From Rutpela maculata (lineage: Eukaryota > Arthropoda > Insecta > Coleoptera > Cerambycidae): a stretch of 64,000 bases of DNA. The position numbers and the translations under genes were made by a program. Below, piece by piece: positions 47,354 through 57,943 of the stretch. Location of the stretch: positions 98,785,829 to 98,849,828 of the forward strand of contig OW386292.2 of assembly GCA_936432065.2 (NCBI GenBank). Direction: 5' to 3'. Numbering within the stretch: position 1 is the first letter of the stretch; each line of letters opens with the position of its first letter. Below the pieces are notes generated by a model, which worked only from the letters and a program-made list of their open reading frames with translations, did not search any database and was not told the origin of the DNA.

Positions 47354-47740
47354 TCACCCATTCTCGAATAGGGAATTAGTATCTGTAGAGCACTCCTCAT
47401 CCTTGAATGGGAAATGAGTTGCAAAATATTGCACATCACTTATATCATTTTTGAGTTCTTGACATACTAAAGAAGCTAATAATGTGTCAATATGGTTTCT
47501 ATATTGTTTTAGTTGCAGAATTTTGTGGGTAAGCTTGTTTTTGGTCACTTTAAGCTTACCCACATATGTTTTCGACTTCTCGCGAAGGCACCTCCGCACT
47601 TCCACCAAAAAGGCATCCTTGTCGTTGCGCATTTTTAAATTTTCTTCTGCCACGTTGTTCTCTATATTTTTCAGGTAGGCAGCCATCTCGATGGATAGCA
47701 GCGCATCTTCTTCGGCATCCCTCATCGGCGTTGATATCAT
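47354..47740 (-). CDS. Hypothetical coiled-coil protein, 128 residues, intact
   Basis: The frame is uninterrupted from ATG at 47740 (MISTPMRDAEEDALLSIEMA) to TAA-type stop at 47354. It could extend upstream to about 47779, but without an ATG. The middle is highly charged with heptad-like hydrophobics (LKNIENNVAEENLKMRNDKD, LREKSKTYVGKLKVTKNKLT), a predicted coiled coil; the C terminus is acidic. I do not recognise it as any transposon protein. CAAGATGGCGAAT about 50 bp upstream on the plus strand resembles an ATGGCG-type promoter element, and a polyadenylation signal lies about 105 bp downstream. A host gene, an intronless retrocopy, or the first exon of a longer gene are possible. Confidence 0.5.
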   Translation of the reverse strand: MISTPMRDAEEDALLSIEMAAYLKNIENNVAEENLKMRNDKDAFLVEVRRCLREKSKTYVGKLKVTKNKLTHKILQLKQYRNHIDTLLASLVCQELKNDISDVQYFATHFPFKDEECSTDTNSLFENG

Positions 47741-48112
47741 TCCCGGCTGAAAGTGATAGCTAAAAAAAATGGCGGCCAATCCAAGATGGCGAATGTAGAA
47801 GTTTAAAAAAACGACCGTATCTCTTTAAGATATTGTCCGATTTCAGTGTTCTTTTTTTCAAATGAGAGCTTACTCATATTTATTCACTACCCATATTTTT
47901 TTGGGGGCCCTAACAGTATAAGAGAAAAATACATATTATAACAACATAACACAAATTAATATGGCATTTCATATAACTCGATAATTGATGTTATAGTTAA
48001 ACTTAATCAGCGATAAATAAAATGAATCGTTCCTATCACAGGGCCAATTAAACTTGCCTTCAATGCTTTTTTTTTGTGACGCTGGATTTTCTCCATTAGC
48101 CAATTATATATA

Positions 48113-48149
<37 letters not shown>

Positions 48150-48374
48150 CCTAATTAATTCCTTACATTAACCTAACACGCCAGTAGAAAAGTCACAAAG
48201 GATATATTACAAGGACACTCTCTTCTCGTCCATGGGTCTGTCAGGATAATTTTTTTAAATATAACATTAAACCACGGGAAGGGGATTCCTCCTCCCCGTG
48301 GTCTGCCTGTGTAATGTTATATTATTATGTTATCTCACAACAGGAAAGACAATTAATTAATACCAAGCTAACCT
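47741..48374. other. No gene; microsatellite and hairpin
   Basis: A short (TA)n tract lies at 48111-48142. An inverted repeat, ATAACATTAAACCACGGG and its imperfect complement CCCGTGGTCTGCCTGTGTAATGTTAT in part, spans about 48264-48319. No ORF is supported. Confidence 0.5.
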
Positions 48375-49150
48375 AATCAAAGCAACAGTTTAATAGTGTT
48401 CAAAAAATTAACTAACACGTTGTATATTTGCAGGTTTTTAAGGTCCAATAGATGAATGGCGTTTGTTGGAAAAGGAACATTAATATCAACTAAGTTTTTT
48501 AACATAACATTAGTAGCCATTTGATGATTCTGATAATTAAAGAAAATATGATCCAGATCGCCCGTGGTGCCGCATGTACTAAAAATGTTTGAGTTAAGTA
48601 CTCCAATTCTACTTAGATGTTTTGGGTAGCAAGCGTGGCCGAACCTTATTCTACAAACTGTGGTAATAAATTTTCTAGGGACGTTAGTGCCCTTAAACCA
48701 AAATGATTTGGGGATGTAGTCCACAACTTGGGTGTACTGGCCCGCAGTAAACGATAATTTCTATATGAATTTGACTAATTATTGCATTTGATACGCTATA
48801 ATTAGTATTGTGAAGAGAAATTGCAAAAGTCAATTTGGTTCTCGTTTTATTGAGACAATTAAAATCTAGTAAACTTAAGAAGTAAAAGGAGTCAACTGAA
48901 CCATTGACTAGTTTAAATAAATACAAAATATGTGTTAAATATGCTTCTTATAAAGCTTTTTTGAACTCGTTCAATTGAGTCAATGTGAAGTTGATACGTT
49001 GATACATATTCTAGACCAGATCTGACTAACGAAGTATATAATAATTCAAGTATATCTGGAAAACAATCATGGGTCATCCAACACTTGACGAGAACAAGTC
49101 CACTTTTAGTTAAAACTTCAAGTTTTCCCAGTTTTATTTGTTCCTTTGCT
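48375..49150 (-). pseudogene. LINE ORF2 3' end (Jockey-like), minus strand
   Basis: On the minus strand the RT end reads LELLYTSLVRSGLEYVSTYQ and IERVQKSFIRSIF. It is followed, after frameshifts, by the C-terminal cysteine region RIRFGHACYPKHLSRIGVLN, FSTCGTTGDLDHIFFN. The last-ORF pattern of RxxxGH, then C-x2-C...D-x2-H-x-F, is typical of Jockey and I-type LINEs. One Cys of the pair is retained. The 5' end is lost near 49150. Confidence 0.75.
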
Positions 49151-49329
49151 TTTTGAATGTCTTTTAAATCTTTCTTTTTTGTATGTAGTTATAAAGGCGA
49201 TGGCAGTTGATATTCTTTCTTACCGCCATTAGCCAGTAATTTAGACGAAGTGTGAAGAACGTACGATGACAAAGTTCATTCTTGGATTTGGTTTTTCCAC
49301 CAGTGAAAAACTGGAAAATGTGTATCATA

Positions 49330-49600
49330 AGCGGCTATATCCCAGACAGTACACGATATCCTCGGGATATCCTAGTATAGTCCCGCTGTCCCAGATTTGG
49401 GATTATCCCGTGGACATATCCATAGGTCATCCCAGAGTTGTCCTGACTGGATATTAATATCCTGTAACGATCCAAATTATGGATATCCGCAACTGATTGC
49501 CTACGGATATCTCGACGGGATGTCGGTATCCTATAGGTGTACAAAATATGTATAGCCTATGGATATAACAGAATCGATATCCATGGGTTATCTTGTCCAG
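49330..49600. repeat. Region dense in GGATATCC-like palindromic words
   Basis: About 15 occurrences of ATATCC, GGATAT or GATATC in both orientations (for example GATATCCTCGGGATATCC at 49358-49375, GGATATCCGCAAC near 49482, CGATATCCATGGG near 49576). The spacing is irregular, so this is not a simple tandem repeat. It could be the subterminal binding-site region of an unidentified transposon. Confidence 0.6.
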
Positions 49601-50240
49601 TTTTCCCACGCATATCCAAACACGGGAGCATTTTTGCCATCTTTTTTTAAGAAACATATTTCTACAAAACTTTAAACATAAAATTTTATTTATATACTTA
49701 TTAAACAAATTTAAAAAAAACTAAATGCGGTGGAATCGAACGACGGAACTATATCATAACTATGCGAGTGCGTTATAATAGATTCAACATATTTTATTTC
49801 ATTTTATTCATCTACTGATAATTACGATCGCAATTAAATAATTATAATCAATGAAATAATTTTATAATCATTGGGTAAATTGGTTCTTCCCAATTTAAAT
49901 CTGGTTGATGTTCGCGCCTTGGTTCAAAGTAGAAACTTTTCTAAATATTTCTGCGAAAGTGCATAACTAAACTGCGCTGACAAAGATGTCAACACTGCGG
50001 AAAGCATAAGTTAGAGAGCGAGAGATGATATACTTATGCCGGTGTCGATCGTAAAAACGAGGTAAAATACGAATCGCACCATTTCTGATTTTCTGTTCAC
50101 TTGTGTCTTATTTCCCGCTAGCGTTAGCCGATAGTCAAAAAAGTAGGAAGTTTTGGAAGTTTTTATGTGTAAAGTGCATTTTCTAATGCAGGTAAGCCTT
50201 ATACTGTGCTGTATGACATACCTAATTTAAGATGTCTGTA
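49601..50240. other. Flank of transposase-domain element
   Basis: AT-rich to about 49900, then more GC-rich up to 50150. TTATACTGTGC near 50200 and the transition into the ATG at 50241 suggest a leader. No terminal inverted repeat of the element was recognised. Confidence 0.4.
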
Positions 50241-52753
50241 ATGGGTAAAATAAACGGTAAAACAAACAGAGCAACATACTTTAGGCGCATTAAAAACAAC
50301 TCTAATAAATTATTATTACTGACTAATGATGATAATATTCCCACAAACGCAAATGACGTACCTATCTAATATCTTTGAGAAAAACGAGGTGTCGAAAATT
50401 TCCTCCGGAGACGCGTATAGTAGTTTAGATGATAATGAGATCTATCATAGAAATACCATTAGTAGTAATACTCCTTCAATATGTGATTCTAGATATTCGA
50501 GTTTAGATCGTAACAAAATTTTTAATGCTGATTCTAACGATCAACATTCTAAATATGATGTTCCTTGTGAGTTAACTACTAATTTAATAACTAATAATGA
50601 AGAATGTCATAACAGAAATAGTTCAAGAGACTGGAGTCTTTTTAATAACATCACCCATTCAGCTTTGTCAAATCTTTTAAAAATTTTAAAGCCACACTTT
50701 GATTGTTTGCCTATAGATGCCAGAACTTTATTTCATACTCCTAGGCGGACATCGTCTAATGTTGTATATTCTGGTGAATATTATCCTTTTGGCCTAGAGT
50801 GTGCAGTAAAAATTTTATTATCTAATATCCGTAGAAAAAATATTAGTAAATGGGAAATTTGTGTGAACATTGATGTACCGCCATTCAGTAAGAGTTCGGG
50901 AAGTCAGCTGTATCCAATTTTAATATCTCTTTATCCCGTTGAAAATGTAGTTTCGATTGTGGGAATATATTACGGTTATGAAAAACCGCAGTACCGTAAC
51001 TCTTTCTTGAGGGACTTTGTTGTTGAAGCTGTATATTTTTCAAGTAATGGTTTTACAATTGATAATGTTATATCTTTCAATATAAAAGCATTTATATGTG
51101 ACGCACCAGCGAAATCTCTTAAAAAGTGTATTAAGGGCCATACAGGCTATTTTTCATGCAGTAAATTTTTCAGGAGGGAGAATTTCTAAATAGAGTTTGC
51201 TTCACTGAATTAGCTTTATAGAAAGGACTGATGAGAGTTTTGTTTCAAAAATGCAAAAGGAACATCACACAGGCACTAGTATTTTGGAAGAAATTCCAAA
51301 TATAGGTCTCGTCTCAACATTCCCTTTAGACTATATGAATCTCTTATGCCTAGGAGTGACAAAAAAATTAATTGTTTCATTGTGGATTTGTGGCAATCCA
51401 CCTTTTAAATTATCATCAAATCAGATAAATGACATTTCTAGTTTATTACTGCAGCAATCTGTAAATATTCCTGTTGAGTTTTGTTGAAAGCCAAGTTCAC
51501 TAAATGAGGCGAAAAGGTGGAAAGCTACCGAATTTCGACAATTTTTATTATATACTGGTCCAGTAGTTTTAAAATCAATATTAGACAAAAAGAGGTATTT
51601 AAATTTTTGGTCACTACATATAGCTATTAGAATTTTAATTAACGTTAAAGTAAATAATGATCAAATAACATATTCCAAGTCACTTCTTATTTACTTTGTA
51701 AAAACATTTTCAGTTATTTACGGAAAATAATATATGTCCCATAATATTCATAATCTTTTACATGTTTGTGATGATGTGATCAATTTTGGCAACCTTGATA
51801 AATTTAGTGCTTTCCCGTTCCAAAATTATATGAAATCTATAAAAAAATTTGTTACATAAAATGTGAAACGTCTTCCTTAAATAGTAAGACGTGTTTTCGA
51901 AGTAGAAAATTCAAAAAGAGTCAATTGGAATGTTCAATATTCTCCGATTTTTCTCTTTAATTTTAAGTTTAATTTAGTTAATTATTTAAATTTCATTCTT
52001 CACGTGCATTACTTCATTGTTTGATATAATTTAAAAATAAGTTCCTTTGTCATAAAATGGATTTAAATTAAATTTTTTGTTTACTTGCCCGCGTGATTTA
52101 CTCGGTTTCACAAAAACCTGCTGCTCGGCTATTGAAGAAGGATACCGAAGTGGTACGAAAACCACAGTTCGATTTATATTGCGAACGCGCTACCACTGTA
52201 GTAATTTTCTCTATTTTTCTCGTAATCTCTATATAATTGTGCTCATCCGCTATTGTGTAATTTAACTCAAACGATAAACAATTGTTCTATTTGTGCAATA
52301 AAGTCTACAGTCCGCTGCGCTGCCGAATCCTGCCCGATAGAAGACAACCAGGCTCCTAACATCCAGCCAACAAAGGTAGGAAACGAGTACCAACAATTTA
52401 TTTAACTCTCATCTAATTCTCATTATTTTTTCTCTTACTCAAAATATTACATGGAACTTACATTTGTAAATAAAACTTTCAACGAGTATCATTCAGGGCC
52501 GTTAATTACAAATTGTGCAGCGCCACAGTTTTCAAAATATCACTTCTTATATTTTAAATTAAAGACAAAGGAACCTGATAATTGTTGCGGGTTAAAAGAT
52601 GGCAGTATAGTCATAATAGAGAATTTTGCCACACATGATAATGGCATTGTTATTATAGGTAGAAAATTTAAAAATGTTAAAGATTATCTGATATTGATAT
52701 ATTTGAAGTTAGTACATTACATTACATTACATAGTCGAATATTGGATCGTTAG
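50241..52753 (+). pseudogene. Transposase-domain element (arthropod multicopy family), best copy
   Basis: ATG 50241 opens a basic N terminus, then a frameshift near 50335 leads to the long frame ending at 51189. Landmarks in order are PHFDCLPIDARTLFHTPRR, YYPFGLECAVKILLS, the core strand WEICVNIDVPPFSKSSGS with a conserved Asp, LYPILISLYP, IYYGYEKP and FICDAPAKSLKKCIKGHTGY. The frame from 51251 gives FPLDYMNLLCLGVTKKL, and after a TGA RWKATEFRQFLLYTGPVVLK and NIHNLLHVCDDV. Inserted or intronic text fills about 51925-52440. The C-terminal block PDNCCGLKDGSIVIIENF lies at 52451-52753. I know this as a widespread arthropod and cnidarian repeat protein with a distant CACTA/TNP2-like fold. Frameshifts and stops make it inactive. 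Confidence 0.7.
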
Positions 52754-53217
52754 TGAAATAGCATTAAAATATGTAAAATTAACAGTACCAAACGGTTTTG
52801 TTGTATTTCCAATTTTACATTCAATTTAATCCATTTTATGGGGCATTTTTGTGTTAAAATATAATAGTACGTACTCTCTGGGAGGAGGGGGGTATAAGTA
52901 AAATATGATTTGATAATATTTATGATACAGTACATCTATTTTTGCAGTTGACCACTTTGTGTAAGAAAAAAACATATAATTAAAGTGAGAGCACATTATG
53001 CATTCGGTAAAAACTGGAATCCAGCAGGCGGAACTGCTTGTTGAAGCCCCTCAAAGAATGTATAGTGTTTTTAAATTATGTCTGTTTCTTACACACAAGG
53101 TTGTTGACTGGAGATGTATATTATTATTATATATGATAATTATGGTAATATTTGGTCTTAAATTAGTCTTAAAAACATCTTTTGTGCTTATAATTTTGCT
53201 TTAGCCATATAAGAGCT
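52754..53217. other. No gene recognised
   Basis: AT-rich spacer between the transposase-domain element and the DUF4806-type exons. An ORF at 52998-53204 with a hydrophobic C-terminal half has no recognisable family. Confidence 0.45.
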
Positions 53218-53621
53218 CAAAATTAGCCACGTCAATAACATTATGTGAAGAACCCGATGAAAATTGGCCAGTTTTCTGTATCAGGATATTAAATGAAAAA
53301 ACTTATGGTATGTAATTTTTTTCGTTTATCAGTTACTAATAGAACATGAACCAAATATTTAATATTTAAAAACATATTCATGCAAAAAACTAGGAACAAT
53401 ATTTTTTAAGAAATTTAATAACATTGCTTAATAGTTCAACTGTTTTATTATATTTTAGATGATTTATTAAAAGCACGAGCTAAATCACAAAAGGCTACAT
53501 ATACATCAGACATCAATTCGAATTCTGAAGTGGATGAAGGAAAAGGCGACCAGAAAAAAAAGAAATTCTAAGTAGCAGTGAGGAGGAATCAGATGATGAA
53601 TTATCCTTACCTAAAGGTAAT
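53218..53621 (+). pseudogene. DUF4806-associated type exon pair
   Basis: The first exon piece reads TSITLCEEPDENWPVFCIRI and ends at a perfect GTATGT donor at 53311, matching the exon end at 19763-19971 (PDESWSPYDVF). Exon 2 follows ATATTTTAG at about 53458 with DDLLKARAKSQKATYTSDIN, aligning with DHYDKAYAKLKNAEFTSDIQ at 26754. It ends in an acidic S/E-rich tail near a GTAATA donor at 53614. A one-base shift near 53565 breaks the tail. The start of exon 1 is missing. The intron is about 148 bp, similar to that at 26586-26753. Confidence 0.5.
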
Positions 53622-54068
53622 AACTCAGTCCTTGATTTAACCTATAAAAGAAATTAAAGTTATAAGTAGACAAAAATCAAATTTCCAAGTTACTTTTAGA
53701 AATTGTTACTGCTCATGAATATTTTTCTAAAAATTTTTGCGGCAAATAAACATTCCTTTTCAACAACCTGATAAAAATAGTTATTTATTTATTTATTTTA
53801 CATATATCTCTTCTTGACTTTGGAAAAATTGTCTTTTACATGACAGGTAAACTTTTTATTTGGTATAAGTATAAAAATTCTTAGTTTACCCGTAAGAGTT
53901 TCCATTATTTTAACCCTTTAACGGCCTCTGGTACATATATTTACCACTAGCTAATATGGTCAAACAGTAAATGGTATTACACTTAAATATCGACCTTAAT
54001 GCATATTTGCGTCCTAGATACTGGTACGACTGTGTACCGTATATTCAATCGGCGTCATCTGGGTGATA

Positions 54069-54535
54069 AAATAGTATATTATATTACTAGGAGTAGAACG
54101 CACTCTTTTTTTGTGTTGAGCCCAGGATTTGCGGCTGAGGCGAAGCCGAAGCCGCAAACTGGGCGAAACACAAAAAAGGCGTTCTACTCCGTGTAATATA
54201 TACTATTTTTTCTTCAAGCGTATTAAAATGCAAAAATTCATTTATTTATCATAAATGTACAAATATTCAAACTACAGTCTTACATGTTGACACAATATGA
54301 CAAGTGGCTAGTGGATAGCGCGCCACCGGTGGCTTTCGGTATTAACATTATGTTACTAGTAAAAAAATACCCACTACGGTGGCGCTTTCGGAACTAACAT
54401 TATGTTACTAGTAAAACAATATCCACTACGGTGGCGTTCGGTACTAACATTTTGTTACTAGTAAAACAATGTCCTACTTCTACTTCTGTTTTTGGTGACA
54501 TAATTTAAACATTTTAATACGCTTGAAGAAAAATG
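54069..54535. repeat. Two stem-loops and three approximately 51-bp direct repeats
   Basis: First stem: AAAATAGTATATTATATTAC and its complement around 54069-54207, with GAGTAGAACGC / GCGTTCTACTC inside. Second stem: TTCTTCAAGCGTATTAAAATG at about 54210 and CATTTTAATACGCTTGAAGAA at about 54511. Its loop holds three direct repeats starting GGTGGC at 54328, 54378 and 54430, each containing TAACATTATGTTACTAGTAA or a close variant. This is probably a nested MITE or the piggyBac subterminal region. Confidence 0.7.
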
Positions 54536-55013
54536 TAATTTTCGGTCAGAATCTAGTACGCATATATACCGTTGTGCATTTAGTAGTTGACTGCAGTGTG
54601 TTAATGTGAATTCGTATAAATTATTAGTTTTTTATGAAAACTTTGGGAAATTAATATTAGAAAAAGGTAGGTTTATGTAGTTGCATTTTATGTTTGCATT
54701 TTTATTTAGATAGATAAACAATATTCCCTAAATAACCACTGTTTTCGAATTTGGGCTTAGAATGTGAGTTATATAAAACTGTTAAAAATTCGTATGCTAT
54801 GAATGTTACATATTTCATACATTGAACCTAAAATCATTGATGCATGAAAGGATATTATACAATGTTTTCTTAGTGACCTTGATTACCGCTAAGATGTTAT
54901 TTTTTCTTAAAAAATGTGGTACCGTGGTGTACCCGACCATTTTTAAAATATTAAGTAAAATAATATGGATTCATCTAAATTTGATTACAAACGTCTAAAT
55001 TCTATCGTTTCAG

Positions 55014-56750
55014 ATGGACAAAGAGCGTTTTTTCAATTTAGAAAGCTCAGCCGATGTAGAATACCTTATCAATACCATAGGTTTATGATGGCATGGCGGT
55101 GAATCTGATGCAGATGATAATCTTCCTTTGAGTTCACTAGTATCGAGAAGTATGACTTCACGATCTTCATCAGAAATTGGTGCCCAGTCAAGAACTGACC
55201 TTGAAGCAGAGGAGCTGGATTTAGTCGATGAATCGGTATCCATGAGAGAAGATGAACCAGAACCTCGGACATCTGTTGATGAAAATGAAACCGACTCATC
55301 CAGCAGCTCTTCTGAGGATGAAGATTTTTGCTGGACACGATCAAATGAAATACCGCAGCAGTTTACTAAGGCCCGGTACTTTCATCTTCAGTTAAGTCTA
55401 TTCTCCAAATAATTTCCTTGGATACAATTGTGGCAATAATTGTTTCCATGGGATCTATCTACAGAATAGATTTATCTGGAGATGAAAGTACCGGACCTTA
55501 GAATAATTTCAATAGACCCTTCGGTGTATCAAGACGAAGAGAGTTTGACATATTAAGTCCAAAATAAATTCTCTTGACAGTAGTAGGCTGCTTTTTTCTA
55601 CAGTACATTGTGAATCAGATCAATATATATGCGATTCAAAATAACCAAACACTAGATCTGACTGTGGAAGAGCTACAGGCATTCTTTTGGATGTTAATTA
55701 TTATGGGGTTTCACAGTTTACCTAGTTTGGGGTTATATTGGAGTACCCACTGCAACTCGGGTGTACCTAAGATACAACAGGTTATGCATCTGAACAGATT
55801 TTTAAAAATACTTCGACTGTTGCATCTAAACGATAATTCTTGCATGCCACAAAAAGGACGTGATGGATATGACAAGGCTTACAAAATTCTCCCAGTTTTG
55901 GATTATGTTACAAAAAGGTTTAAAATATTATTTTCTCCATCTAGATACCCCTCTATAGACGAATCAATGGTGAAATATGAAGGCCGCAGTACTCTAAAAC
56001 AATACTTGCCTATGAAACCCATAAAACGCGGTTTCAAATTGTGGGTGATAGCATGTTCTGTAACAGGGTACTGTTTAGGAATGGCTTTATATGAAGAAGC
56101 TGAAAAAATATTGCTAATAAGACGTGAGAGGGTTGTAAACAAACTCTCTACAGCATTCGAAGGTTTCAGATATTGTTTGTTTTTTCTTTTCATCACTTAC
56201 ACTAGCAAAAAATTTGTTAAAAAGAAAATTTTTCTCTTGTGTTACTATTCGACAAACACGGAAGCATTTCCCAAAAAACACTTCTAAAATCAGACAAACA
56301 AATGAAAACTGGGGAGTACGATGGTCTTCTAGCTGGGGAAATTGCAATATCGAAGTGGAAAGATCGAGGAAAAACATCCGTTTGTGTAATAAGTACCATG
56401 TATAATCCTCTAAAAATGGTAAATGTACTGAGAACCTAAAAAACAGGAAACGAAATTGGTGCAGTGCCCAGATTCGATATCAGACTATAACAAATACATG
56501 GGAGGAGTCGATCATTTTGAACAACTCTTGTCTTCCTATAGCATATCCTGGAAGAGTCGACGATGGTAGATGCGGATTTTTTATTATTGCTTAGATGCTT
56601 GTGTTGTTAATAGCTATATTATCTATAAAACAATACTAAAACAATTAGATAACAAAAGAAAGCCATTGAGCCATCTAGAATTCAGATCTATCCTGGCATC
56701 TCAACTGATTAGATCAACTACTCAGCATTGGATTACACCTTCAAATCGTG
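55014..56750 (+). pseudogene. piggyBac-type transposase (DDE_Tnp_1_7)
   Basis: ATG 55014 starts an acidic N terminus (MDKERFFNLESSADVEYLIN, then a S/E/D-rich stretch), interrupted by a MITE. The domain proper runs 55574-56287: LTVEELQAFFWMLIIMGFHS, LPSLGLYWST, HLNRFLKILRLLHLNDN, then SIDESMVKYEGRSTLKQYLP (the first catalytic Asp region) and KPIKRGFKLWVIACSVTGYC. A deletion after ALYEE removes the DNFFTS region with the second Asp. LLFDKHGSISQ, DYNKYMGGVDHFEQLLSSYS (third Asp) and WKSRRW follow in shifted frames. The C-terminal Cys-rich domain is absent. Frameshifts and the deletion inactivate it. Confidence 0.85.
55369..55498. mobile_element. 130-bp MITE, TSD TA
   Basis: AGGCCCGGTACTTTCATCT at the left pairs with AGATGAAAGTACCGGACCT at the right (one mismatch), flanked by TA on each side (55367-55368 and 55499-55500). 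The interior is also partly palindromic. It interrupts the piggyBac N-terminal coding region. Tc1/mariner-type by TSD only. Confidence 0.8.
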
Positions 56751-56925
56751 ACCGGTAGCTAAATGTCATTTGTCAATTCCTAACCAGACATAGACCGGTT
56801 TCGAACTTATTATCCTCTCCTCAGTATGCCATAGGTCATGGAGCAGACAAATGATAGTGGCCAACCTGCTAGTCTTATACAAACTAACCCAAATCAAGTG
56901 ATGGTGAGAGGTAAATATTTATAGT
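56735..56925. repeat. Second copy of the (TA)n-bordered repeat, rearranged
   Basis: 56735-56812 matches 24205-24283 (ACACCTTCAAATCGTGACCG through GACCGGTTTCGAACTTATTA). The part to about 56916 contains GCAGACAAATGATAGT and GGTGAGAGGTAAA, which are inverted relative to the 24-kb copy. The copy therefore appears to have a partial head-to-head structure. It has no (TA)n border here. Confidence 0.55.
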
Positions 56926-57938
56926 TTTATGATTTTTAGAGTTCCAGTGTCAGGTCATAAGGCAACTTAATGTGATCTCGGTGAAACTGGAAATCCTGTC
57001 AGTAGACATAACGAATATCTTCCAAATTATTAATAAGCCTCCTAAAAGACCTGAAGGGACCAATTATTTGTTTATAATTTTCCGCTGGAAATATAGAAGT
57101 AACGGTTTTTGAGGCATATTTGGGAGACAACACTAATTATGCAAATTTTGTAATTTTTTGCGCAAAGTTTTCAAATGCAACATTTTTACAAAATATAAAG
57201 AGTAATTTTACGAAAATTATGAATGTAGTTCCAATAAGTTAATGTGACTCAATTTATAATGCTTTAGGGATGTATTTTAATTTAAAAAATGCAGTGTTAT
57301 GGGATGTCTAGAAATCTGAACCTTGAAATTGATCCTTAACTTTTGAATTCGTCACGATGAAAACATTAAAACGGTTCCAGCTTCACATTGTATAGACCTG
57401 ACCATTTATTTTGCAATTTTGATCATTTCAAGGAGGATAGTAATATATCAGTATATGCGACTGGATCCTATTGGTGTTTAAATTTGGAGGGGGTGTAATT
57501 CAAGATAATTTTTACAAGGGCATATCAAATCAACATCGCTCAATGACATGTGCCGCTTGACACTATTGACAGTTCAATGTATCGCCATCCTCTTTTCTCG
57601 GCTAAGTTATAGTACTAAAATAGTACTCTTTAAGGTTATATAAAAAATAATTATAATAACAATGTATTCATGATATTTAAACAATAAAAATATTAAAACA
57701 AAACGATATAACATACTCTTACTGATAAAACAATTTTTTATTGAAAACAATTTTTACATGAAATATTTTTAGGTAAGATACATACAAGAAATAGGTGGAA
57801 ACAGCGAGTACGAGGCCATTAAGAGAATTTATTCGAGAATACTAATTACTAAAATTGTTTCAAATATCTGATTCTGGCGAAAGCAACTATTGGTAAGTCG
57901 GGGTGCGTTTTTCAATTATTAAATAATTTTTTTTCCAC
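56926..57938. other. No gene recognised
   Basis: AT-rich sequence with no supported ORF. The only structured part is its right edge, which is the target site GGCCG of the palindromic element that follows. Confidence 0.5.
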
Positions 57939-57943
57939 GGCCG

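Larger units (their letters stand above)
53910..56760 (+). mobile_element. piggyBac-type transposon remnant
   Basis: TTAA at 53910-53913 followed by CCCTTTAACGGCC fits a piggyBac target and 5' terminus. The transposase lies at 55014-56750 after a 5' UTR intron (donor AAAG|GTAGGT at about 54667, acceptor TTTCAG at 55013). No CCGTTAAAGGG-TTAA end was found downstream, so the 3' end has been lost; a different repeat begins at 56735. Secondary structures at 54069-54535 and a MITE at 55369-55498 lie inside. Confidence 0.6.

Noticed and set aside
52070..52385. Possible solo LTR inside the transposase-domain element (starts TGTTTACTTGCC, contains AATAAAG)
   Set aside because: The ends and duplication do not agree; it may equally be intron or unrelated insertion.
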